Assembly: GCA_963576735.1 (NCBI GenBank)
Contig: OY755197.1
Span: forward strand, 7,204,501 to 7,268,500
Direction: 5' to 3'
Source: Bedellia somnulentella
Lineage: Eukaryota > Arthropoda > Insecta > Lepidoptera > Bedelliidae
Length of the DNA stretch: 64,000 nt
Part shown: positions 27,001 to 39,000 of the stretch, piece by piece
Layout of the letters: every line of letters begins with the position of its first letter
How positions within the stretch are numbered: the first letter of the stretch is position 1
The notes under the pieces: model-generated
What the model was told of the DNA's origin: nothing
Database searches by the model: none
What the model saw: the letters and a program-made list of their open reading frames with translations, nothing else
Program-made: the position numbers and the translations under genes

Positions 27001-30000
27001 TCCTTTTATCCCTCTTCCTACGAATTTTAAATGTTTACTTTGTTTTGTATATACCCCCTTCATAAAACTTTGTGTCATTTCATCAAGGTTCAAAACATAA
27101 AATTATAATACATTCTTCATGTTTATATCGTTAATTGTATAGTAAATATTTTGTTTTTAATATTTAGTTTATTTTTCAACCATGAATGTACCTACAATGA
27201 TCACTGACCTCCATTATACTATATAAGTACGCTGGACTAATGATACGTATCAAAATGACAGCTATTTACTGTGCCAATTTGAAGCGCCCCCAATGAAGGA
27301 ACGAGGAACTAAATATGACGTAAACTGCAAAATGGCCAGTGTTTTTTTTACCATAAAGCATAATATATCTATGGTTTTTAGAAACAATTATAAATCAATA
27401 GTGCTGTAAAGTTTCGTTTCGATAAAACTTAGCCTTTCCTTTAAGCAGAAACATTTTATCGATATATTTTATCTTCCTGTCCCATCTCTTTTATTAGTTC
27501 CTTGTTCCTTCACTGCTGCCGTAAGCGCCAAAATGGCGAAAATCAAATCGCCTCACTGTCACCCGGCCTATAATTAGTCCAGCGTACTTATATAGTATAA
27601 TGGAGGTCAGTGACAATGATTGTCTGTTAATCAGTTTCAAAATTTTCTTAACTTTACAATTATGTGTTTTCTTTTCACTGGACGTTGGCAAAATTACTCT
27701 GTTGTAACACGGTCAAAGGCCATTGAAGAAAAATTTAATTGAAGTGAAGTTGACAACACATCACATTTTGTTTTGTTTGTGTAAGTTAAGTTAAGTTAAG
27801 TTTGAATTGTGCATTATTGTATTCTTGTGATTAGTCTTCACTGTGAAATAATAACATTATAATGGAATCAAAAAAGAGAGAACGTTCAGCAAACTTTACT
27901 TCTTCTGAAGTTGAGATGCTTATATCATTAGTTGAGAAACATAAAACAATAATAGAGAATAAAAACATCAACGCAGTAACGAACGAAGAGAAGAAAGCAG
28001 CTTGGCGCAAAATAGAATTATCTTTCAATTCATGTGGCATTGCAACAATCAAATGTTCGTGGTACAGCTTAAAGTTAAAATATGAAGGGCTGAAGAAAGC
28101 AAAGAAAAAGAAGTCCTCTATAATAAGACAAGAACTTGATAAAACCGAGGAACGATCGTCTAATGCTTCTGATATCGATGAAATTGAAGAAAAGGTTTTT
28201 AGTCGATGTAACAATATCGAGGGTCTGGCAAGCTATGACAGTGATGTTACAGATATTGTAGAACGTAAGTGAAATCTAGTTAGAATGTTCATGAAAACCT
28301 CACGTGGGGATTATTACTCATAAATAAAGGCAAGAAATAATTCACACTTGTACCCACTTGACTTGTCAATTGGCATAGCGAGACGAGGGCGTATACCCTG
28401 AGTTCGTGGGTTCGATTCCCGCTAGTGTCAAAATTTTTCTTTGATTTAATTATTAGTAAGTAAAATCTCATTCTTAACAAATTTTAACACTTACTTATTT
28501 TACAATATAGTTCTAAATTCTGTATTTTTTTCACCAGCTATACCAATTAAATTAGATGACTTGGGTGCAGCTCGGGTGGAATTGGTCCATCTACAAATGG
28601 AGTCAATAAGAGAGGAGCAAAAATTTAGAGAAGAGGAGCATAAATTAAAAATGGAACATTTAATTAATGATGAAACAAGAAAAAAAGAAATACATGCATT
28701 GCTCATGAAAAAACTTACATCTGGCACAATCAGTTTGATATGATTAAAGGATTATACATAGTGTTAGGATAATTAGCTTTATTTTAGGTATTCATGTATA
28801 TATTTGCATTAAGAGTAGTAAATATTGTGAGTCTAACTAATAATGTCTGTTTAATAATTTAGATAGAATATCTCCAACTGAAGTTGAGGCGTGTATCAAT
28901 TTGGTTTGATAATAATTTGATTCATATTGTTATTGTATTTTTGAGAGGATATGTAACCGTTTTCATAATATATTTTATCTCAGACCAACTTATTAGTTGT
29001 TAACTCGAACTGATGTTGTATTATTTTGGTATTGATGTGGGGATTGAGAAAAAGATGGAGGACCGAACTACAGAGTGAGTGGCGGGCAAGAAGGGATAAA
29101 TGTAGGGAAGACAATTCATCGGAATGTGATTGGAATATAATGTTAAAAGTAAAAGGATATCGACGTTTTATTTACTAATGACCACCACACAATACTAGTT
29201 ATTGTTTTTTTGTGTATGTTTTTTCTTTTTTATATTTAAAATATTGATTGATATAAAATAAATGTTTGGAAATATTTTGTTTTTTAAAAGATTATGTGAA
29301 GTGATGTAATACAAATATGAATACATATATTTGCACACCACTATTTCCCATTGGAGTAAAATAGCCAGAGACTATTAATCGCCTCTATGATAATAGGCAA
29401 TAAAAAATATGTTTTTTTTTTAATAAAATATATATATATATGGTAAAAAAATTATAATTAAATAAAAGTATTAATTTGAAATAAAAGCATTTATTTCTTT
29501 TCAACAGTTCAAAGAATACTATTTTGGAGTATTTTAAACATAATTTAATACATTAAAAATAAATCACCTTGTTAACTCAGTGAATAGAACACCACTTATC
29601 GTTCAGACTAGTGTTCAAATCCCGTGTCAGGCCTACACCAATTTGTCTTTTCTAAAGACATATGGGTGGTTAATTTATCATGATTGTTAATGGTGAGGGA
29701 AAAAATCATCGTGAGGAAACCCACATCGCTAAGTTGTTCTTAGTGATGTGACTGTGTATTCGGTGATACGGTGATAGGCCTGCTCCCTATTATGTGAGAA
29801 CACTGTCCAAGCAAAACGTGGGGACTCTCAACACCAGGTGACAATGCCACGTGATGTTCAGAAGTATTAGTGCCCCTGCCAACAACTTCGGGGACATTAA
29901 GTTTAAACAGTTGAGTATTATTATTATTAGATGGGCGGTAAACGCCACGGGTTTCCGTACTGAGCCCGGCATGGCAGGCCATTGTGCGTGGACCAAGTGG

Positions 30001-33000
30001 TCATTTAATTCTCCCAACCTAATTCCGTCCAGAAGGCGAGTAGCTTATCCAGGTCAGCTGCCGCCTCTGGGAGCGACTTGATGGTTCCTATCGTGTTATA
30101 GCGGATATCGGCTACCCCTGAGCATTCCTGAAGCACGTGAGCGACCGTTTCGTCAGCTTCCATGCACGCTCGGCACATGGGGCTGTCGGTGATGCCTATA
30201 GTGTATAAGTGTTTATTTAGTGTGGTATGTCCTGTAAGTACTCCAGTCACTATCCGCAGATCTTTCCTGCTTAGTCGCAGGGCGCGCCCGGTCAGCTTCC
30301 TGTCAAGGGATGGCATGATTTCCTTCGACTGTCTGCAACCGGGCTCTTCCTGCCAGTGTGTCTTGGAGAGGGAGTGAGTGCGTTCTTTTAGCCATGCGTG
30401 GAGCTGACCGTAGGGTAGGGGTATGATCGGTTCAGGACCATGTGGGTCCCTTGCCGAACCCCCCCTAGCCAGTTCGTCAGCAGCGTCGTTACCTAAGGAG
30501 CCGCTGTGGCCCCTTATCCATTGTAGGGTTAAAGTGTTGTTCCGAGCTGCCTCTTCAAGAGCTCTGTGGCACTCCAGGACTAGCCCTGAAGTGGATTCAC
30601 AGCGGTCCAGAGCCTGCAGCACCGATGCACTGTCCGAGATGATTTTGATATGCATATCGGACACTGCTCGGGCTTTAATTGCCATGGCCGCCTCGGTTAT
30701 TCCAAGACACTCTGCTTGGAATACCGTGTTGTGTTGACCTAGGCTTTTGGAAATTTTAATATTGAGGTCTTGTGAATATACGCCGGCTCCAGTCCCTTGG
30801 TTGGTCTTAGAGCCGTCTGTGTATACACGCACCTCTTTAATATTGGAGTAGTCTGCTGTTCCTCTTCGAGTATAACAGTGTAATTGTGTTTGGTAATTAT
30901 AGTTTTAGTTATCCTATCACAGGGCGCAGCAAGCAAAGGCTGATATTGGATCGCCGTTGTGTGTATACTGGTGTGTAGGATTCTGGAGTCATTTCTAAGG
31001 TGCCCTGCATTTTTCAGCCTGAGTGAGGATATCGCCGCCTCTTGCTGTATGTGTAGGTGTAGGGGTAGCAGGTTCAGTAACGCCTGAAGAGCTGCAGTAG
31101 GTGCGGTTCTCATACAGCCTGTAATGGCCAGGCAGGCAAGCCGTTGCATCTTTTCCAGGTCATTTTGGGCTGTTATTAATTTGGTTCTTGGCCACCAGAC
31201 CAGTGAGCCGTAGGTTATTACTGGTCTGATAATGATGGTATAAAGCCAGTGTACGATCTTAGGTTTGAGTCCCCAGTTTTTACCTAGTACCCTATTGCAC
31301 TGCCATAGCATAGCGCTGGCTTTCTTAATTATGTTATCTAGATGAGGTTTCCAGCTAAGCTTATCATCTAGGGTTATTCCTAGATACTTAACTGTTTTTG
31401 AGAGAGTGAGTTCAGTTCCAAAAAGTTTTGGAAGTTCAAAAGGGGGGAGTTTCCTTTTGTGAGTGAAAAGTATAAGTTCAGTCTTTTTGGGATTTACTTT
31501 TAGGTCGTATTCGTTGCACCATGTCTCCACAACTCTCAATGCTTGACCCATTTTTTTGCAGAGCATGTTTACATGGTTTCCATTTAAGAGAATTGTGAGA
31601 TCGTCAGCATAGTCTACCGTTAGGTAGGATAAGTCATTGAGTCTCTTAAGTAGGGAGTCGACCACCATGTTCCATAAGAGTGGGGAGAGGACCCCCCCTT
31701 GGGGGCAGCCTCTCGTCACAATGGCACTGGTGGTGTCATTTTCAGTTACTTGCACCGCTCTAAGTCTCAACATGTTAACAATCCAACCCCTGAGTGTGGA
31801 ATTGACACGGAAATCTTTCAGAGTTTTGTCGCTGGTTTTATCGAAGGCACCTTCAATGTCTATGAAGGTGCCTAGTGTGGACAACTTTGAGTTGAGTGCA
31901 CATTCTATTTTAGATATTACATTGTGTAACGCAGTCTCAGTTGATTTATCTTTGGTATAGGCATGTTGATTTGTATGGAGGGGTTTTTTCGTAAGTGATT
32001 TTTCTCCTATACATCTGTCACAGAGTCTTTCCAGAGTTTTTAAGAGAAAGGATGTAAGGCTAATGGGTCTAAAGGATTTCGGGTCGGTATAGTCCGACTT
32101 ACCAGGTTTAGGTATGAAAGTTACTTTAACTTCACGCCATGCTATCGGTACGTATCTGTATGCGATGCATGATTGGTAGATTTTGACCAGCCAGGGAGAC
32201 AGGATGTCTCTCGCCCACTGTAGTAAAGCAGGGAAGATCCCATCTAGGCCTGGTGATTTGAAAGGGTTGAAAGACTTTATCGCCCATTCAATCTGGTCTT
32301 TAGTGACAAGCTCTTGTGCGAAGAGCCAGTCCGCTTCATTGGGGTAGATGTTCTGCTCCTCATTCCAGTTTGCATCATCTGTATGATGATAATCTGGGAA
32401 GTGGCAGTCTAGGAGCATTTTATGTGTTTCTGTATCTGTCGTAGTATATGTGTTATCAGGTTTTTTAAGCGGGCCTACAGCGGGGTTACTATCGTTAGAC
32501 AGAATTTTCCGTACCCTCGCCGCTTTATTGTTCGATTCAATTGATCCACAAAACTTTCGCCAGGCTTGCCTTTTGCGAGATCGAATACGTTTTTTGTAGG
32601 TGGCTAACATGAATTTATAGTTGTCCCAGTCCATAGGTAGTCTGGAGTTTTTTGCTTTATTAAAGAGTCTGCGTAGTTCACCGCGCATTTTTTCCAACTC
32701 AGGGTTCCACCACCTACTTGTTTCTTTCCCTGGAATTGTTGGTTGTTTAAGCGGTTCAAAAGAGTCCATTATAGTTGCGGTTACCATTTTTAGATTGCCT
32801 TCGATTTGTGTTGGGCCATCCGCGTTTTCATTGGTGAGTGTATTAAGTTTAGTCTTTAAGAGAGATCTGTAAGAGAGTACGTTTGTGACTCGTGGGTTAC
32901 GTTTTGGGGGGGGTAGTGTGTAGTCGCTAGCTAGGTTGAAGCAGATCCGCCGATGGTCAGCGCAACTTAGCTCCTTTGACACATGCCAATTGGAGACTAA

Positions 33001-36000
33001 GTGTGAGGCTCCAGTGCTAACTAGAGTGATATCGACTATAGTTTGGCCTCTGGATGTGACCCAGGTGGGTTCTGATCCGATATTCGCTATGTTAAGGTTA
33101 GTAGAGAATAAATAGGTTGATAGTACCTTTCCTCTTTGGTTGGCCGCGTGGCAGCCCCACAGCGGGTGATGCGCATTCGCATCAGCTCCGATGATGAGCT
33201 CAGTACCGGACTGCTCACAGAATGACCAGCTCGGTCATTTCTTTGGGTGGGCAGTCGTCGTCACCAGGCATGTAGCAGGACGCTAGGACAACATCTTGGG
33301 TCTCCTTGCTAGCTGTGGTGATCTTGGTAGCTATCAGGTCTCTAGAACAGTATTGGATTAGTGGCATGCTTTGAACACATTTAGGAAGATAGATGCATGC
33401 TCTGGGGTTAGTGCATGAGGTGTCGTATAACAACTTACCTCCGATGTTGCTGAGACCACATATGCGGTTTGCCCTGATGTTGAGTTGAGTATTAAAAATG
33501 TCTATACAATATTTAAATATAGAATGCACATTTAAATAAAGTAAGAAATAAACAACATCAAGGCTATCACACACATACATTACAAATTTTACAGCAAACT
33601 GTTCGCTTTACGCGAAATTCTTCCTTCCTTTGTTTGTTTTACACTTTTTAAGTAGCACCTCCGAAATTTTACATAAAGTGTAAAAGAAACAAAGGAATTC
33701 CGCACTAGTAGCCACTTGACACTATAGATTAATCCACTTTTGGAAGTGTAATGGGGAAAAGATTTTTAAATAAAGTTTTTTAGTGAGGGATCCTCAACCG
33801 CATCGCCCAAAAATCAATTAAAAGGCTCCAATACCCTTGGTTGTCTCTTACGGACACCCACGGGAAGATATGGGTTTTTTGGCATAGAAATGCCGACACA
33901 AATTATTGCTTCATGGTTTGGGTGTTTTTTATATGTGTATTATATAATATGCTATAGCTGTGTAGTGTCGGCTTAGAATAGCACTACCCCATTTCTTCCG
34001 GTGGGTGTACGTAAGAGGCGACTAACGGACTTGGGGCTTTTTAAGGGATTTTTGGGCGATGCGGTTGGATCCCCATCACCAACAACCTTTGTACTACCAT
34101 CTTTTCCCCACTCAACTTCCAAAAGTGGCTGAGGAATTTGTTATTTCTCAGCTCTGACTACCCCTTTTAGGGATTTATAGCCGTGAGTATATATATGTAT
34201 GTATATAATATGTTCAGAACACTGAGATTAGTGCGGGCGAAAGAGGGGCGAACAAGGCGCGCGGGGCAGTTCATGGAGTGACTAAGCCACTACTTAAGAT
34301 TAGCGAACATCGAACGCATCGCAACCGCGTAGATTATAGTTTCCATATTTCTTGTAAATTATTCATTATAGTGTTATACAGTCCACTCTCTTTCATTTGG
34401 TGTAGAAATTCCGTATTCCTATCATCGAATAGGACATTAGCGCCAACATATGGTCCTTCGAGCCGGATGAGAGAGACGGAAGGCATTAGCGCCAACAAAT
34501 ATTAATAAAAAATCCTTGCGTTAGTATCCCATTATACAAGTCTTATTTAGTTTGGGGCTAACTTGATCTGTGAATAGTATTGTCCATTTTTTTTTAAACT
34601 GTTTGTGCATCGTAAATGTGGGAACGACAATCCAAGTCAACAAAGCCTACTACATTGCATTATCTCTTTTGATTATGCGATTTTAAAATATTAACAATTG
34701 ATATTAAAATATATTTTCAAATGAGAACACATAATTAAAAAACCGCGGTGCATTGGTAAAATAACTCTGCTTTTAAAATGGTAGTACTTATCACGTAAGA
34801 ACTGAGGAAACCCACATGGCTGAGTTGTACTTAGTCATGTGACAGTGTATTCGTACAAAACGGCGATAGGCCTGCCCCCTATCACGTGATTACACTGTCC
34901 ATGCAAAACGTGGGTACTCTGAACACCAGGTGACAAAGTCACGTGATGTTCAGAAGTATTAGTACCTCTGCCAATCCCTTCGGGGATATTCGGCGTGAAC
35001 GTTTATGTTATGTTATGTTATCACGTAAGTACACAGTGTACTTGCAAAACATGGGTCGTCCGAACACCCGGTGACAATGTCACGTGATGTTCAGAAGCAT
35101 TAGTACCAGCGCCATTCTTTTCGGGGATATACGGCGTGAAAGTTTGAGATTTTTGAGTTCCAGCTAACACATACCCCTTTTTCTACTGGCTTTACATACA
35201 TACATACATATACTCACGGCTATAAATCCCTAGAAGGGGTAGCCAGAGCTAAGGAATTAGAAATTCCTCAGCCACTTTTACAAGTTGCGTGGGGAAAAGA
35301 TGGTGAAATAAAGGTTGTTGGTGATGGGTCTCCAATCGCATCGCCCAAAAATCCCTCAAAAGCCCCAATACCGTTAGTCGCCTCTTACGTACACCCACCG
35401 AAAGAAATGGGGTAGTGCTATTCTAAGCCGACTCTACACAGCACTACTGGCTTTATTTATAAAATATTGATTTATGAGAAGAGCTAAGTTTAAAATAAGC
35501 TACTTTTAGTCCATTATTGGTGTTCATTTTTATCCTTTGAGAACTGTTTGCCAAGGGATCTATTTCGATTTTTCAATATTTCTTTATCTAATACAGTAGT
35601 GTCAGACTATTTTTCTCATATAATTTTCTTAACTCCCTCGGGACCTCATTTTCACAGGATTTAGAAACCAAAAGTGCATTATGCACTGCCATTTGAGCCT
35701 TCTCAGACCAAAAACAGAATTGCTAACATACTAAATATTAAATTTCTTCCTTCCAGACCAATACCAACATACGTATTATCATCAGAACTGCTGATGTTAA
35801 GAGAAGAGTTAGCAGCAGGTGGAGTGGACGTTATTCTTTTAGACACCTGGTACAAGAAAGACTCGAATGCTGTACCCCCTGTATCGGTTCTGCAGCCCAT
35901 TTCGTCGATATTAGTGAATTTTAATAATAAAGTAAGAACCCTCATTAGACCAGATAAAGAGTGTGCTCAAATGAGCAGGCATCCGAAGAATAAAAGAGCA

Positions 36001-39000
36001 TGTATGAAAATATTGATGGATGTAAACGAAGCAAAAGAGGTTTGCCAGGATCGTGAAAAGTGGCGATCGATAGTCTCTGCCTACCCCAATAGGAAATAAT
36101 AGATTTGGTATAGGTATCAGTGTATGTATGTTTAATAATAAAGATAGTAATCGTATTTTGAAAGGTTTGGAGTTTTGATGGATGAGTCTGAGTGACATCT
36201 AAGCAGGTCTTAAAGTATTTTTACGATAATACGTATTTTAAAGATTGCTTTCTTTAGTTATGTTTGGTTAATGAGTCGATAAATCAATGCAAAAAATACT
36301 TTATTTTGTATCTTCCCTTTTCTCCACTCAAATTCCGAAATTGGTGACACAAATTCTTTATCCAGAAACTTTAGCTTCTTTTTTTTCGGTTTCATAGCCG
36401 TAAGGTCTGATTCAATTTATGAATGGCATAAAGGGTGCTTGTCAAGAGTAAGTAAAACTAATTTTATTTATAATCATTCCAGCGTGTACCAAAATTGCAA
36501 GCAGAAGACCAGGCCGTGTGGTGGGATACATTAACAAAAATGCAAAAACTATTCCGAAAAGCTGCATTACAACTTTATACCGCAGGAAAGTTTGACAAAG
36601 ATACGATGCACAACTATTTTATGTCAGGTAAGAATAGAAAAACTCGACAGCACCAAAAAAATGTAAAAGACACAAACCAAAAAAGGATTTCGCACTAGTA
36701 GGCACTTGACACTATAGCTCAATTGGCAGAGCGACGACGGGGGCGTATGCTCGGAGGTCATAGGTTCGATCCCCGATGGTGTCGAAATTTTTCTTTCCTT
36801 TATGAACAAAAACATTCTAATTATACATAACATATAACATAAACGTTCACGCCGAATATCCCCGAAGGGGTTGGCAGAGGTACTAATACTTCTGAACATC
36901 ACGTGACTTTGTCACCTGGTGTTCAGAGTACCCACGTTTTGCATGGACAGTGTACTCACGTGATAGGGGGCAGGCCTATCGCCGTTTTGTACGAATACAC
37001 TGTCACATGACTAAGTACAACTCAGCCATGCGGGTTTCCTCACGATGTTTTCCCTCACCGTTAACAACCATGATAAATTAACCACACATATGTCTTTAGA
37101 AAAGACAAATTGGTGTAGGCCCGACCCAGGATTTGAACACTAGTCGTTTGCACGAAAACCGAGTGTTCTACCCACTGGGCTATCACGGTTGCACGGCTGC
37201 ACTTGACACTATAGCTCAATTGGCAGAGCGACGACGGGGGTGTATGCTCGGAGGTCATAGGTTCGATCCCCGATGGTGTCGAAATTTTTCTTTCATTTAT
37301 TTATTAGTAAGTAATCGACATGAGGTTTTCATGAACAAAAATATTCTAATTATACACCAATCAATACGTCTTCCAGGCATTAAAATTCTGGAATCCAAAT
37401 ACGAATTTTTAATCCACAAATATTTCTAATTCTTAAACAAGGAATCATACGTAAGTATATATATTTGCTCATAAAGATGATGAATGTTTAATATTTGAAT
37501 TTAATTCCAGTAACTGAAAGAGAAGTCATTAACGGAGTACTGAATGTAAAGAACACTAAAAATCACTGTTTGGCATACGTCCGATACATCAATAACATTA
37601 ATCTACAGAATCTCAAGAAGGCCAGTAATTTTGTGGATATATTAAACAGGAATTTAGATACAGAAGCTTCAAAATTGTTGGCAGACTTGAGAGATGTGCG
37701 ATTACCAAATAAAATTGAAACTACTAATATTCAAAAGTAAGTATATCCTGTATATGCTGTGTAGTGTCGGCTTAGAATAGCACTATCCCATTTCTTCCGG
37801 TGGGTGTACGTAAGAGGCGACTAATGGTATTGGGGCTATTAAGGGATTTTTGGGCGATGTGGTTGCAGACCAGTTAACAAAAACATTAATTATTACCATC
37901 TTTTCCCCAATCAACTTCCAAAAGTGGCTGAGGAATTGCTGATTCCTTAGCTCTGGCTACCCCTTCTAGGGATTTATAGCCCTGAGTATATGTATGTAGG
38001 TCAAAAGTAAGTAAGTTCGTTATAAGTTAAATGTTAAGGGCCATCCAGAATTTTGCAGTTATTGCGCTCACTCTTACGACAAATATACTGAGAATGACAG
38101 GACTGGACTTTAATCAACAAAGTTACCTACAATTTATTTGAGATGGACTATTTTTACTGGGGGTAAAAATGAGATCTTTTTGTACGAACTTTAATTTTCT
38201 GAACTCCTTTGTAAAGACACAATGTAATAAGTGATTTACAGATTTTTATTTCTTCTCGTGGGTATTTAGAAGCCACTACGAGAATATAAGATGGATAAAG
38301 TACTTGGTTAGCGTTGTAACAACAAAAATAATTAAATTAGTGTCGGCTCAAAATAGCACTACCTTTACAAGGGATTTTTGGGCAATGCTGTTGCACCAAC
38401 AACCTTTATTTTACTATCTTTTCCCCACTGAACTTCCAAAAGCGGTTAGGGAATTTCTAATTCCTTAGCTCTGGCCACCTCTCCTAGGGATTTATAGCCG
38501 TGAGTATAATTATGTATGTATGAATGCATTTTTTTAAAACTACTTTATTCTTAATAATGACCGGTTGAAAAGCTTTGGCTTCTGGCCCAAGAAGAGATGG
38601 AATGGTGCTATTCTAACCTCAGACTAACTTTATTATAAATATTAAATTTTCAGGTATACTGTTGAATGGATTGGCCGTGAAGGATTGGATCCAGAGCCTC
38701 ATGCAGATTATCTGAATCACTTTATCGCCCATTTTTACAAAAATATCATTAAACTTGTGGACAGGTACACATTTTACTAATTATTTATATAGCAGAGTAA
38801 TGTAAAAAGTTCCGTAGGAAGAAAGAAAGAAAATGTTTAAATGGTTTGGACAAAAAGCAGGTGGATGTAAGTAAACTAATCTCTGACCCCCCTGTCACCT
38901 GAATACACTGTCTAAGCATACATTCATACATACATATTCTCACGGCTATAAATCCCTTAACGGGGTAGCTAGAGGTTTGGAATGAGAAATTCCTTAGCCA

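Larger units (their letters stand above)
29922..33483 (-). mobile_element. 5'-truncated LINE with APE, RT and RNase H (I/R1/LOA group)
   Basis: An 11-bp target duplication GTTGAGTATTA (29911-29921 and 33484-33494) bounds the element. The 3' end carries a short TAA repeat tail. The coding order on the minus strand is endonuclease (cut at the 5' end), reverse transcriptase, RNase H and a CCHC-like tail. At least two frameshifts make it inactive. A TAA tail plus RNase H suggests the I clade, but the clade is not certain. It landed in the tail of a SINE-A copy. Confidence 0.9.

Noticed and set aside
31637..31960. Plus-strand frames within the minus-strand LINEs
   Set aside because: Shadows of reverse transcriptase coding sequence on the opposite strand.
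36702..37283. Possible genuine tRNA genes
   Set aside because: A and B boxes and an acceptor stem are present, but the anticodon arm does not fold and the sequence recurs as a SINE head.
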